From assembly GCA_028723525.1 (NCBI GenBank), contig JAQYET010000060.1, forward strand, positions 171,953 through 235,952: 64,000 nucleotides of DNA, written 5' to 3'. The DNA comes from Prevotellaceae bacterium. GTDB taxonomy: Bacteria; Bacteroidota; Bacteroidia; Bacteroidales; Bacteroidaceae. A model generated the notes under the pieces. The model saw only the letters and a program-made list of their open reading frames with translations, had not been told where the DNA came from and made no database searches. The position numbers and the translations under genes were made by a program. Numbering within the stretch: position 1 is the first letter of the stretch; every line of letters starts with the position of its first letter. Of the stretch, positions 27,932-37,962 are shown piece after piece.

Positions 27932-30496
27932 CTACTTCAGTGCCACTTTCTTCCCATTGACAATATAGATACCTTTATCAAGTCCGTCAAAGCCATGTGC
28001 GTTGCTTCTTATCTTTTGACCTTGAATGTTATATATGTCAAATGTGTTACCATTTGCTGTTATCTGGTCTATACCCGTTACAGAATTCACTGTAAGTTTT
28101 CCGGCAACATATTTAAATATATAGTTCTTGGCCTTACCTCCTTTTACCTCAAGCATGTATTCTCCGGCCGGCGATTCTGCAGTGGCAATAGTGGTTACGA
28201 CAGGTTTCTGCTCCAGCACACTCTCGTTTTCATCGTTCTTGAACCCTTGGTAAGTGATGGTAAAATCAGGATTTTCTTCATGCTCGAAACGTTCACAGTC
28301 ATCAGCAATAACTTTGAGTTGTGCAGGAGAAATAATTAGTATGCCGTTTTTTAGGTCAACCCCTTCCGGATCAATTGTACCATAGTCAATATTGATAACA
28401 TAGTTGCCAACCGGCGATTTGGAATCGGCAATACAAGTCAATACCGGTGTCCCGTTTACAAAATCGCCCTCTGTTTCCCAATTGAATGTGGGATTGTTGT
28501 CACCATATAAACGTGCAGTATTCTTTGCCTTTATAGTAGTTCCAAATTCAACTATTCCTGTCCCATCATAATCTAAAAAGTTTTTCCATTGGTCGGCATT
28601 AGCAAAAGAATTGTAGGTTCCTTTGATTACATAAAGCTTAACCAATGTGGAAGGAAGATATGCAAAGCAATCTGCCCCTGCTGTCGGTACTTCTCTTTTG
28701 TAAACTTTTACATCTGTAAGGGAAGACGCGTGTGAAAGCGCAGCTTCTTTGAGTGATGAGACAGAAGCAGGAATATACAACTTCTTTATTTCGCAGTTGC
28801 CTGCAAAGCAATACGGACGCAGAGTTTTTACTCCTTTTGCGATGTGCAATTCTTCTGCAACGTGTGGCAATGCGCTTATGAGCTCCGTTTTGTCTGTGTT
28901 ATATATCAAGTTATCTTCCACACAAATCTTTGTTGTCTTATTTTTGTCGAACACCACTTCGTGCATACGACATTGAGCAAGGGCTCCGTTTTCTACATTT
29001 TCAATATTCTTCGGCATTTTCAAAACCCTAAGCATGCCACACTGATAGAATGCTTTTTCCGGTAACGAGTTATCTTCTTTCACGGCATATTTCACACCAC
29101 AGTCAGATAGATAAGCATCACCTCCGACAACAATGGTGGCGTTGGTAAGGTCAAGGTTTGCAAGATGTCCTTTTGTATGATTCCCTTCGGCATCTCGCCC
29201 AGCCATTTCTCTAAGCACTTTAAAATCGGACGAATTAATTTTCCCCGACAACTTCAGTGTAGAAACGTTCAAGCGTTCATTTGCCGGAATAGCCTCTGAC
29301 AATGCTCCCGGAGAAGATAGTGCTACGGTCTTCTCAACAAGTTCTATATTTTCTCCATGCAGACCGATGCACATATCCTGTTCGCGCGAGAATTGGAAAT
29401 TCTTCACAATTAGGGTTGACAAATCATAAAAGCCATTTTGGTCTCCGTTCCATCCCCAGTTCACATGAACTCTACCCATTTCGTCATAGCCATCCAAGAC
29501 GAAAGCATGCCCAAATGGTTGTGAGTAGTCTGAGGCAGTATATAAAATGGGGCGTTTCTCACTCAACTCTTTAAATATAAGGTTCATCCACACAGCTTCG
29601 TCCATGTTTGCATCACGCATCTTGAATACAACCTCTCCGTCGCTGAATCCGAAGTTACGTACGAGCCCTCCAACAATTTTTTCTGAATACGCACCGGACC
29701 CATCTGTGGCGTAGTTCATATCACACGCCACACCACACGCAGTCATCAGATTGGCTACAGCAAATGCTTGGATTGCCGTATAAGAACCGTGAGAATACGT
29801 ATCTTTCATATTGTCGTAATCAAATATGGAACTTCCAAAGTCATATTTAAAAGTGGTGTGCTTTCCACCTTTCTGATTTACTTTAACTTCATGAACGCCA
29901 ATACCACTCTTTGGGTATTGATGGTAGTACATTATTTGCGCCATTGCAGTAGCAACACATCCGGAAAGTGTATGACCGGTATCTGTGTACCCCTGCCAAC
30001 CTCCGATTCCACTGGAAGTTCCCAGCGGACACAAGTTGTTGAATGGCATTTCCTGTCCCCATGCACAAGTCAAAAGTGCAGACACACTCTTAGGATATGG
30101 ATTTCCCGGCGATACATTTTTCGCCTTCTGCTGGCAGGCAGCCCTTTCATTTCCAATTTCCTCTATTGCATTAAGCCACCATTGGAATCCCGGATTGTTT
30201 TTCGAAGAGTTAAACTGCATGTCGCTATAGCCAAGAATCTCCGGCATGACATCATCAGTAGAAACGACTATAAATCCTCCGGCACTAAAACCATAAACAC
30301 GTGTTGCCTTATTCTTTTCTAAAACAGTCAACTCAATGTTGCCTTTTCCTTGAGTTTTAAAATATGAAAGAGCGTTCTTGCTGAAAAAACCTTGTACAAT
30401 ATCTTTTATCTGTTCTTCACTTCGTGGTGCAGCCATTGAAGATATTGTATATGCGATGATGACCGCAAGAACACAAATTCTATTACTGTATTTCAT
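27932..30496 (-). CDS. Secreted C10 (streptopain-type) cysteine protease with LRR and MBG-like repeats
   Basis: 854 residues. Signal peptide, then a propeptide (SEEQIKDIVQGFFSKNA, GGFIVVSTDD) and a C10 peptidase domain with catalytic Cys180 in GHTLSGCVATAMAQIMYY. His330 is in QPFGHAFVLDGYD and the NWGWNG motif is at 346-351, as in SpeB and Prevotella interpains. About 405-640 is a BspA-like leucine-rich repeat region (FYQCGMLRVLKMPKNIENV, CFAGNCEIKKLYIPASV). About 655-800 holds two MBG-like repeats (ADSKSPVGNYVINIDYG, ATAESPAGEYMLEVKGG). The end (FDIYNIQGQKI, GIYIVNGKKVALK) is a type IX secretion sorting domain. It is probably the last gene of a three-gene secreted-protein unit. Confidence 0.93.
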   Translation of the reverse strand: MKYSNRICVLAVIIAYTISSMAAPRSEEQIKDIVQGFFSKNALSYFKTQGKGNIELTVLEKNKATRVYGFSAGGFIVVSTDDVMPEILGYSDMQFNSSKNNPGFQWWLNAIEEIGNERAACQQKAKNVSPGNPYPKSVSALLTCAWGQEMPFNNLCPLGTSSGIGGWQGYTDTGHTLSGCVATAMAQIMYYHQYPKSGIGVHEVKVNQKGGKHTTFKYDFGSSIFDYDNMKDTYSHGSYTAIQAFAVANLMTACGVACDMNYATDGSGAYSEKIVGGLVRNFGFSDGEVVFKMRDANMDEAVWMNLIFKELSEKRPILYTASDYSQPFGHAFVLDGYDEMGRVHVNWGWNGDQNGFYDLSTLIVKNFQFSREQDMCIGLHGENIELVEKTVALSSPGALSEAIPANERLNVSTLKLSGKINSSDFKVLREMAGRDAEGNHTKGHLANLDLTNATIVVGGDAYLSDCGVKYAVKEDNSLPEKAFYQCGMLRVLKMPKNIENVENGALAQCRMHEVVFDKNKTTKICVEDNLIYNTDKTELISALPHVAEELHIAKGVKTLRPYCFAGNCEIKKLYIPASVSSLKEAALSHASSLTDVKVYKREVPTAGADCFAYLPSTLVKLYVIKGTYNSFANADQWKNFLDYDGTGIVEFGTTIKAKNTARLYGDNNPTFNWETEGDFVNGTPVLTCIADSKSPVGNYVINIDYGTIDPEGVDLKNGILIISPAQLKVIADDCERFEHEENPDFTITYQGFKNDENESVLEQKPVVTTIATAESPAGEYMLEVKGGKAKNYIFKYVAGKLTVNSVTGIDQITANGNTFDIYNIQGQKIRSNAHGFDGLDKGIYIVNGKKVALK

Positions 30497-30506
30497 AAAT
30501 TAAAGA

Positions 30507-32291
30507 TTATTTTATTATTTTTCTTGTGACTATGTTGCCTTCTAAAGTCTTTTCCCTAACAATCAGCACTCCATGCCCCCTCTCTACAGATTGTACTTTC
30601 TGACCGTTAAGTGTATATACCCCAACACTGCCCTGCGATGTTTGGTCTTGTATTACGTTTTCCACTCCGGAAACCTGTTGGAACGAAATTCCATCTACAT
30701 TCTCTATACGACAATTTCCCGGATCTGTTTCGTCGTAGGCTGCTATAAAAGCTATCACTTTCAAGTTACTCTTCACCCAGTTATTGTTTACAGGGAATGT
30801 GAACGTGTAATCAAAAGCATCATTCTTCCAATCTATATTTTCGCCCCAAGTAGAATTATAGGCTCTTACAACATGGTTGTGCTTGAATGTTCCGTTAGGA
30901 TAGACTTCATTAGGGCGGAAGTTCTTTTGATCACTGCCATCTATGCCATCCTCTGTAAGATAGACGGTAATACGCGCAGGGGTATCGCAGAATATCTTGC
31001 TTCTCACACCGTTGAGGTTAACTTTTAAAGTTTCTTCAACTGCATCATATATTCCTTCAAGTTTTGTAATTGCAGCATAAGTGTCACTTGCTATTTGTTG
31101 GTTCAATACCTCTTTAACTTCAGTCACAGATGATGCAATCCATACAGGTGACATTCCTCCTGCTCTCATAACAAAAGGCGTGCGGTTAGACATAAGCCCC
31201 GGAGCGAAGGTCGAACCGTTATTGTTATAGAACCACAAATATTCCTTGTCTGCCTCATTCGTGAACCTATCATAATGAAAACCCGAATGATGACATGCCA
31301 CAAAAACATTGCCGTTATATTTATCATCTTTCAATGCCTCTTCTATATAGTATGCCATAGTGGGGCAATTGCCGCAGTAAACACTTGTAAATTCTTCGAG
31401 CAATACTTTTTTCGTAAAAGAATAAGAAGCATTCAATTCGTTGTTGGCGCTGTTAGCATCTGTCGCGTCTTGCAAGGCTGATATGCAGAGTTCAACAGGG
31501 ACTACAGGAGTTGCTTCCGTACAGTCGTAAGGGAGAGGGAACTCCACATCAACGATTTGTTTGGGAGATAATTCCATCTCGAAATGCTTGGAATAACTGT
31601 CCGCAATGCCTTGAACAATGGTTTTCAAATCAAACCCTTTTACGGTTTTCAATCCTGCATTGTAAATTGAAGCTTTCATGGAAAGTACGTTGTTTCCTGA
31701 TTTTATTGTAGCATTTGTAAGGGCAAGGTCGTATTCTGGCAATGCGTCACCCTCCACAACTGCTTCCAGACTCAGCATGCCCTTCTCGTGCATGTCCTCC
31801 CATGGTAAATTTTGTGAGCTACGAAGGAAAAATGCGTTCTGGAATACGTTATTCAAGATAGACATCGGATTGGCTGTCTTCCTCTGATAGAACGAAAAAC
31901 CCACGTAAACACCTTCTCCATCTTTGATTGTATAAGGGTTCTCTAAGTCTATTTCATTCCAACCTTGTTTTATGGCAGGCGAGGTCTTGGTTGTAATCAT
32001 TCCCTCTGTTATGTTCTTATCGTCGAGTTTTGTTCTTACCCAAACTTTCAGTGTGTCAAGTCCTATCCTGTTAGCCAATGCCACACGCACAGATGTCATT
32101 TCTGCGCCGGCATAAACTTTTATCCTTTCTGCAGGCAGATAAATGGCTCCTTCAACCCAGTTCGCTCCCTCTATTTTCATGGTGGCTTCCTCGGTAAATT
32201 TTCCTCCACAATAGCCAATATTCAAACTGTTTTGCGCATGTGCGACTAATATACAAGATAGCATGAATGCTACGAATAAAGTTTTCTTCAT
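30507..32291 (-). CDS. Secreted Omp28-like protein with thioredoxin-like CxxC domain
   Basis: 594 residues from MKKTLFVAFMLSC, with signal peptide ending VAHAQ. The first half (30-290) is beta-rich with a CARDB-like stretch (LKTVKGFDLKTIVQGIA). From residue about 294 it matches the Omp28-related family: KKVLLEEFTSVYCGNCP with Cys306/Cys309 in thioredoxin-like spacing, then VACHHSGFHYDRFT. The C-terminus (VGVYTLNGQKVQ, TRKIIK) is a type IX-type sorting tail. The longer reading from 32390 has a non-signal N-terminus and is rejected. It sits 10 nt from the protease gene, so the two are co-transcribed. A redox or chaperone role on secreted clients is possible but unproven. Confidence 0.88.
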   Translation of the reverse strand: MKKTLFVAFMLSCILVAHAQNSLNIGYCGGKFTEEATMKIEGANWVEGAIYLPAERIKVYAGAEMTSVRVALANRIGLDTLKVWVRTKLDDKNITEGMITTKTSPAIKQGWNEIDLENPYTIKDGEGVYVGFSFYQRKTANPMSILNNVFQNAFFLRSSQNLPWEDMHEKGMLSLEAVVEGDALPEYDLALTNATIKSGNNVLSMKASIYNAGLKTVKGFDLKTIVQGIADSYSKHFEMELSPKQIVDVEFPLPYDCTEATPVVPVELCISALQDATDANSANNELNASYSFTKKVLLEEFTSVYCGNCPTMAYYIEEALKDDKYNGNVFVACHHSGFHYDRFTNEADKEYLWFYNNNGSTFAPGLMSNRTPFVMRAGGMSPVWIASSVTEVKEVLNQQIASDTYAAITKLEGIYDAVEETLKVNLNGVRSKIFCDTPARITVYLTEDGIDGSDQKNFRPNEVYPNGTFKHNHVVRAYNSTWGENIDWKNDAFDYTFTFPVNNNWVKSNLKVIAFIAAYDETDPGNCRIENVDGISFQQVSGVENVIQDQTSQGSVGVYTLNGQKVQSVERGHGVLIVREKTLEGNIVTRKIIK

Positions 32292-32410
32292 ATAATCTGA
32301 TATTGTAGTTATGTTATGTTTGTCAGGATTCGTTTTGAAACATTTTATAAAAAGGGAAACGAGGAGCATGTCAGCATTTTGCATAAACACACCCCTCGCC
32401 TCTCCTTAAA

Positions 32411-35400
32411 TTATTTAATTATTATTTTCACTGTATTGTCTTTTCCGTCTGTAGTAACGTATAACAAGTAGATTCCTTTTTCCACATTTTCTACATTCAA
32501 TTCAGAAACTTTTTCAGCACATGCAACAACGGCACCTGATGTTGACACGAGCTGCACCTTGTCGCATGTCTTCTGCAAATAGATTGTATGCCCGATGAGC
32601 TGCGCGGGAACAGTCATTGTACTGATAGTCTTTACATCTGAACTGCTCTTTTCCCTATATGCTATACGTGCAAATGGGATATACCATGCCGTGCCTACAG
32701 CATCTATGTCTGGGTATGTAGAAGACGTGCTTCTGAATGTCAAAGCCCTCCTGATATCCCCGGTATTAACGGTTACGAAATGCCACTGTGGGTGGTTCGA
32801 ATCATTGGCTGCTGTTTGTGAGCCTTTCTTCTCAAGTTTCACAAACAAGTTTCCTCCGGTATAGTCGAATGGTTTGTCGAAAAGAATTGTCAGAAAGCAG
32901 TCGTTTGTCGTTCCGTCAACGCTTATCTTTCCGTCAAACAATTCTGTCCAACCGGTCATTGCGAAGTCTTCTGGTGTCAGAGTCGTCAAGTCAGTATTCA
33001 TCATTCCCACTGATACGGGGATGTCCAACAAGTCTTCTCCACCGGGCTTTCCGTCATAGGCAAATTGTATACCGACTATATCTATATTCTTCATGTTCTG
33101 AAGTTCCTGTTCCAGATACAACACTTGGTTTTGGTTGTAGTAGAACGACAAGTAGAAGGGCAGTATCCACCCATCCTGATCGCGTTTGTTGAGCGTAATC
33201 CACGTTGGCGCACCCGCTTCTTGAATTGTCACCGGCACAGGAATATCCAGTATGTTATCTTCCGGATAAGTGTCACCATCGAGAATTACTTCAGCCACAA
33301 TGTTAATGCTTCCTTTCTCGCCAGGTATCCAAAGCACTGGAATCACTTCACTCTTTTCTGCTTCTACAGGAAGACCTGCTATTTGTGCAATTTCCTCTTT
33401 CGTGTCTGCATTCAGAAGTCTGACGATATAATTGTCCACCGTTTTCTTGCCATTATTGAATACCGTGACGTTCATGATAGACTGTTCACCTTCGTTAACA
33501 AATGTATTACCGTTAATTTCAGTAACAGCAAGATCCTTGTCGGAATATTCGCGAATAGAAAAGTTTGATACACGAATCCAACCCTGTTCTGCATCAGATG
33601 TCACGTGGAAAGCAACATAACCTTGCCCTGCAATATCCGACTTGAAAGTACATTTGTCATCAAAGATATCCTGTATGGTATGTATGTCGCTACGCATGTG
33701 TACATCTTTGAAATCACTGCAATCAGTCTTAGTTCCTACTGCTATTCCTAAACGTTCTTTGGTATCTTTAAATGCAGCAGACATATACTTGTATTTTACA
33801 AGATACTCTTTACCCTTTTCAAGGTTCAAAGGAGGAGAAACGAAATAATCATCTGCCGGTCTTGCACACCATGTTCCTTCATAGATAGGCCAACTTTCCA
33901 CCTCTAACCATTTCCAAGTTTCTTCATCATTATTCTTGTTTACAGGAGTCCACACATTGAACTCGTCAAGTGTGCGAAGCGATGTGGTGTAAGGAATACT
34001 TACAGAAGCTCCGAAAGCCACCACATTCGATACGGCTTTTTCACTTTCACCATCTTTGTTTACAGAAGTCACTTCGTAATAATATCCATTGCGCTCTTCC
34101 AGTTCCTCGGTAAATGTGGTTTCTTTAGTACTTTCCTTTACCGTGACATTTCCCGGGTGACGAACCACACGATACGTCAGCGTTCCCTTGTCAAACCATG
34201 CTCCGTGCATACCGGTTTCTGGTGCTTTCCATGTCAATGTTCCTTTCTTACCGGCAGCCTCCAATTTTAAATCCATCGGTATTCCCGGAACATCTCTACC
34301 AATGAACATTGTGATACTGTCTGTAAGTCCTTTTTCATTGTCTATGCGATATGTCGTAACGTAATATTTGTTGAACCCATTGTCAGGATTAGTGTCTGTC
34401 CATGACTGCGCCTTGCCAACACCCGTTGCCTCAAGTGTGGCAACCACGTTGTTTCGCGTTCCACGACTAACTTTAATGGTCTTCAATTCTTTCAGTTCTC
34501 CGGCTTTCCAAGTCATAGTCGGATTTTTCCATGAAAGCGTAGCCTCCAGTTTACCATTTTCTCCCGGAGTGCATGTCAACTCAGACACTCTTCCGGCAGC
34601 CTCTTTCGAGTCTGCTCCTTCGTATGGAATTGCCAATCCCACAATAATGTTCTTTCCAACACTTCTTACCTCTCCACAATTACCGGTATTAATATCTACT
34701 TTCACCAGACGCTGGTAGAAAGTCTGTCCTGCCACTAAATAATAAAGATCACCGGAGTTATGATCAAACTCCATAGAATGGAAGAGCACCGGCTCAATAA
34801 CATTACCTTCATATTTAAGTACTTTTGTTTCCGACTCAATTACCTTGTAACCATTATTTGGGTCAAGTCTTACGAGTTCAAGTTGGTCATAACGTTTCTT
34901 AGTGAAATTATATGCACTTCTCATGGCATATAATTTGCCGTCATAGTCACTTGCCAGTGCAAAAGCATAGAAATCAAGGTCTGCTATTTTCTGTAAGGCT
35001 CCGTTTGTCATATTTACGGTATAAAGTGCCGAATATGGCTTGGGATCTCCATCTTTAACTAACCTCCCGATACCATAAACGGTTTCGTGGCTCGGATCAA
35101 GTGTCATATCATAGATAAACTCCCATGGCACACCTTCTCCGGGATATGCGCCTTCCGGCTTATAAAGTTCTGTCACTTCCTTTTTTGCAAAATCCACTTT
35201 AACGAAAGCCTCAAGATACTCGTCATGCCCTGTGTACATGTTTGCTCTATAGGCATAGTATGCGTCTTTATACCAAACACCTGCACGGATACCCATAACG
35301 TTTAAATGACTTTCCCAGTCTTTATCGATTGTCCACAGACGGTTTATATCGCCATTCTGTTTACTATAGAAACTAACATAATACTTTGGATTGGTTTCAT

Positions 35401-35578
35401 CGATAACGGTGGCACCATACATTAAAATTCCTTTTGAATCAATGGTGTTCTCTTTATTCTTCAAAGAATTTTTCCCTTCCTTTCCGGAATTGGAATCCTG
35501 CGATACATTTTGTGCTCCTACCATTGTGGTTGTCATGACACACACGGCAAACAAGAGTTCTTTTAAAAAATTTCTCAT
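32411..35578 (-). CDS. Large secreted protein with FnIII and adhesin/jelly-roll-like domains
   Basis: 1055 residues. Signal peptide (LLFAVCVMTTTMVGAQ). An N-terminal WD/PQQ-like propeller-type region at about 50-320 has repeated YYAYRANMYTG, LYAMRSAY and DLYYLVAG segments. Two fibronectin type III-like domains lie at about 330-520 (GKLEATLSWKNP, TLTWKAPETG). A cleaved-adhesin/choice-of-anchor-J region follows at 525-690 (WCARPADDYFVSPPLNLEKGKEYLVKYKY), then a CARDB-like domain near 690-800, another beta domain, and a C-terminal sorting tail (GIYLLYVTTDGKDNTVKIIIK). It is probably exported by the type IX system and exposed on the surface. It is first of the three-gene unit, and a strong promoter lies upstream. 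Confidence 0.85.
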   Translation of the reverse strand: MRNFLKELLFAVCVMTTTMVGAQNVSQDSNSGKEGKNSLKNKENTIDSKGILMYGATVIDETNPKYYVSFYSKQNGDINRLWTIDKDWESHLNVMGIRAGVWYKDAYYAYRANMYTGHDEYLEAFVKVDFAKKEVTELYKPEGAYPGEGVPWEFIYDMTLDPSHETVYGIGRLVKDGDPKPYSALYTVNMTNGALQKIADLDFYAFALASDYDGKLYAMRSAYNFTKKRYDQLELVRLDPNNGYKVIESETKVLKYEGNVIEPVLFHSMEFDHNSGDLYYLVAGQTFYQRLVKVDINTGNCGEVRSVGKNIIVGLAIPYEGADSKEAAGRVSELTCTPGENGKLEATLSWKNPTMTWKAGELKELKTIKVSRGTRNNVVATLEATGVGKAQSWTDTNPDNGFNKYYVTTYRIDNEKGLTDSITMFIGRDVPGIPMDLKLEAAGKKGTLTWKAPETGMHGAWFDKGTLTYRVVRHPGNVTVKESTKETTFTEELEERNGYYYEVTSVNKDGESEKAVSNVVAFGASVSIPYTTSLRTLDEFNVWTPVNKNNDEETWKWLEVESWPIYEGTWCARPADDYFVSPPLNLEKGKEYLVKYKYMSAAFKDTKERLGIAVGTKTDCSDFKDVHMRSDIHTIQDIFDDKCTFKSDIAGQGYVAFHVTSDAEQGWIRVSNFSIREYSDKDLAVTEINGNTFVNEGEQSIMNVTVFNNGKKTVDNYIVRLLNADTKEEIAQIAGLPVEAEKSEVIPVLWIPGEKGSINIVAEVILDGDTYPEDNILDIPVPVTIQEAGAPTWITLNKRDQDGWILPFYLSFYYNQNQVLYLEQELQNMKNIDIVGIQFAYDGKPGGEDLLDIPVSVGMMNTDLTTLTPEDFAMTGWTELFDGKISVDGTTNDCFLTILFDKPFDYTGGNLFVKLEKKGSQTAANDSNHPQWHFVTVNTGDIRRALTFRSTSSTYPDIDAVGTAWYIPFARIAYREKSSSDVKTISTMTVPAQLIGHTIYLQKTCDKVQLVSTSGAVVACAEKVSELNVENVEKGIYLLYVTTDGKDNTVKIIIK

Positions 35579-35758
35579 AAATTAAAAAGTTAGTGATTAA
35601 AAAATATGGCATCCTTAATCAATAAGGATATCATCCATACTGTCTTTATATTTGTTGTTGTCAGATACACTGTATTTTTATTTTTCAAGGTGAGGAGAGA
35701 GCCTTTCTGTGCATGATAATAATCGTTAGTGATAATTTATCGTTTTTCAATGTGGCCG

Positions 35759-35790
35759 CAAATATACAGTTTCTTTTTTATATTTGCAAA
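35759..35790 (-). promoter_or_regulatory. Promoter of the three-gene secreted-protein unit
   Basis: Minus strand: TTTG (35790 to 35787), 20-nt spacer, TATATTTG (35766 to 35759). Both elements match the consensus. The leader to the ATG at 35578 is about 175 nt, long enough for post-transcriptional control. Confidence 0.75.
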
Positions 35791-35854
35791 TAATATTCAA
35801 AAATATTTCTAAAATACATAAATAACCATATATAAAAATATAGGTATTGAATGC

Positions 35855-35877
35855 GATTGTCAAGCACGTTGACAATC
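35855..35877 (-). terminator. Hairpin after the MFS gene
   Basis: 9-bp arms GATTGTCAA (35855-35863) and TTGACAATC (35869-35877) with a 5-nt loop, 45 nt past the MFS stop. It lacks a T run, so it is only a candidate terminator. Confidence 0.4.
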
Positions 35878-35921
35878 ATCTTTATCGGCAATATAATAAA
35901 TAAGTCAGGGTGAACAAATTG

Positions 35922-37115
35922 TTATCTACTCTTGTTCTTCATATACCATGTATGCGTAAAGACATGGTACATGACCAACGCTGCCACCGCGACACACAGT
36001 GCAACAACATATCCTATAGTGCCTTTGCCGAGCGCAATACCCAATGCTGCGCCAAAAGCAAGTCCCGACTGCCATGTGAGGAAGAATGAAGATTGTGATG
36101 TTCCCCGCTGGCAATGGCGGCTCAACTTGATGAAAAACAAAAGGAAACGAGCACCCGACACGCCGATACCGATACCGATGAGAAAGGCTGCAGAGAGCGA
36201 TGCCAACTCCATTCCACGGAATATCATTACCAGCAGGGCGGCTATAATGAGCACTAATGCCGACAATATCTCGCTTTTCAGTTCAGCATCGGCAAAGACA
36301 AATTTATGTGATAGCAATGCCACAAGAAATCCTCCGAGCATTAGAAGGTAGAAAGCCATGTTGCCGTTATAGACCATCACACACCCAACTGTGACCGTTA
36401 TCAGGAGGAAGTTCATAAAAAGCCATTTACCACTTGAGAGAAAGAAACGGTCTGTGCTGAATGTGTGCACACTCTCGTCGGGAGCACGGAAAGGGAAATC
36501 GGTAAGAAGCACCAAAATCATTGCTGCCAAAGAAAACACCGAGGAGACAAGAAATACCGTTTCATCACCCCAGAAACGACACGCCGCAATGCCGGAAACA
36601 GGTCCCAAGGCAAGCCCGAGCCTGCCAAACCATGCCGCCGAATGGTTTGCCTCCGTGCGACGGAACGACTCGCATACATCAATTATGAGGATGCCGGAAA
36701 GTGTCATCTGTGACAGCCCATACAGTGCCGAACCAACTATTTGTATAACAGAGGCTATAATGAATATGGTTGAAGTGTCTAATAAAGAAAGGAATTCCGG
36801 GTGAAGTTTGCAGAAATAAAATACCGACAAACTTGCCAATGCAGAAATAATTATCGAGAAAGCGCACACTTTGTTGCGCCTGTAATGCTCCACAAGCATC
36901 GAACAGAAAGGACCTAAAAGATAAATCCCTATGCCATGAAAAGCAAAAAGCAAGGCTATGTGAAGGTTATCAAAACCAAATCTCTGTGCCAACCAATCAG
37001 GCACCACCGGCAGAAACATGAACATAGACATCGACAGGAGCAGATTTGAACACGCGAGTGCCCAAAAACCTTTGTGCCAAAGCCTGACGTGAACCGGAGT
37101 GTTATGAGTGTGCAT
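35922..37115 (-). CDS. MFS transporter
   Basis: 397 residues with about 12 membrane helices. After the first helix comes a major-facilitator segment (FLPVVPDWLAQRFGF) and the helix 2-3 loop FCSMLVEHYRRNKVCA (a DxxxRR-like position). The opening residues HTHNTPVHVRLWHKGFWALACSNLLLSM resemble uncharacterised Bacteroidales MFS exporters. A TTG three codons earlier overlaps the panB stop; the ATG at 37115 is preferred. It lies 5 nt after panB, and a link to pantothenate precursors is conceivable but not shown. Substrate unknown. Confidence 0.85.
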   Translation of the reverse strand: MHTHNTPVHVRLWHKGFWALACSNLLLSMSMFMFLPVVPDWLAQRFGFDNLHIALLFAFHGIGIYLLGPFCSMLVEHYRRNKVCAFSIIISALASLSVFYFCKLHPEFLSLLDTSTIFIIASVIQIVGSALYGLSQMTLSGILIIDVCESFRRTEANHSAAWFGRLGLALGPVSGIAACRFWGDETVFLVSSVFSLAAMILVLLTDFPFRAPDESVHTFSTDRFFLSSGKWLFMNFLLITVTVGCVMVYNGNMAFYLLMLGGFLVALLSHKFVFADAELKSEILSALVLIIAALLVMIFRGMELASLSAAFLIGIGIGVSGARFLLFFIKLSRHCQRGTSQSSFFLTWQSGLAFGAALGIALGKGTIGYVVALCVAVAALVMYHVFTHTWYMKNKSR

Positions 37116-37120
37116 ATATG

Positions 37121-37942
37121 TCAATAACTTTCCTGTTCGTTGGGGAAGTCGCTCCCCTTCACATCTGCTACGTATTGCCCTATCGCATCGTTGATAACAG
37201 TATTGAGGTCGGCATAGCGGCGCAGAAAACGAGGGCTGAAGCCCTTGGTCATGCCGAGCATGTCTGTCACCACGAGTATCTGACCGTCGGTGTTACCGCC
37301 GGCACCTATTCCGATTGTGGGAATAGTAAGACTTTTTGATACTTCTGCGGCGAGATCAGAAGGGACTTTCTCAAGCACGATGGAGAAACATCCTGCCTCC
37401 TGAAGCAGAAAAGCATCGCGTCGTAACTTATCTGCCTCTGCCTCGTCTCGGGCTCTGACAGCGTAGGTTCCAAACTTATTGATGCTCTGTGGGGTAAGTC
37501 CGAGATGCCCCATCACGGGAATACCGGCATCAAGAATACCTTTCACGGTATCTATTATTTCCTCTCCGCCTTCTAATTTCAATGCGTCGCAGCCACTCTC
37601 TTTCATCATCAGTATCGCGTTTTTGATACCTTCGTGGCGGTCAATCTGGTAAGAGCCAAACGGCATGTCACACACAACGAGTGCCCTACTTACCCCGCGC
37701 ACAACCGAACGGGCGTGATACATCATCTGTTCCACCGTCATCGGCAGTGTGGTGACATTGCCTGCCATGACGTTAGATGCCGAGTCGCCGACGAGAATTC
37801 CGTCTATTCCGGCACTGTCAACGATACCTGCCATAGTATAATCGTAGGAAGTGAGCATTGAAATCTTCTCTCCGCGCTCTTTCATCTCAATAAAACGATG
37901 CGTAGTAACTTTCCGCATATCGCTTACTAAATATCCTGCCAT
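37121..37942 (-). CDS. panB: 3-methyl-2-oxobutanoate hydroxymethyltransferase
   Basis: 273 residues. It is the first committed enzyme of pantothenate (coenzyme A) synthesis, adding a methylene-THF-derived hydroxymethyl group to 2-oxoisovalerate. The TIM-barrel motifs are [50 protein letters not shown] and [12 protein letters not shown]. The [22 protein letters not shown] block near the C-terminus is highly conserved. In the metal-binding GDS region the usual LGMV is replaced by ASNV, a common variant in Bacteroidota. The neighbours, HAD upstream and MFS downstream, are packed within 20 nt. Confidence 0.96.
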   Translation of the reverse strand: MAGYLVSDMRKVTTHRFIEMKERGEKISMLTSYDYTMAGIVDSAGIDGILVGDSASNVMAGNVTTLPMTVEQMMYHARSVVRGVSRALVVCDMPFGSYQIDRHEGIKNAILMMKESGCDALKLEGGEEIIDTVKGILDAGIPVMGHLGLTPQSINKFGTYAVRARDEAEADKLRRDAFLLQEAGCFSIVLEKVPSDLAAEVSKSLTIPTIGIGAGGNTDGQILVVTDMLGMTKGFSPRFLRRYADLNTVINDAIGQYVADVKGSDFPNEQESY

Positions 37943-37962
37943 TTTTCAGATTGGATTGTTGA

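Larger units (their letters stand above)
35579..35921. other. Intergenic region upstream of the secreted-protein operon
   Basis: 343 nt. It contains the promoter at 35759-35790, a leader of about 170 nt with a small hairpin (ATCCTTA at 35611-35617 with TAAGGAT at 35623-35629), and a second hairpin at 35855-35877 near the end of the MFS gene. No gene is seen. Confidence 0.6.
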
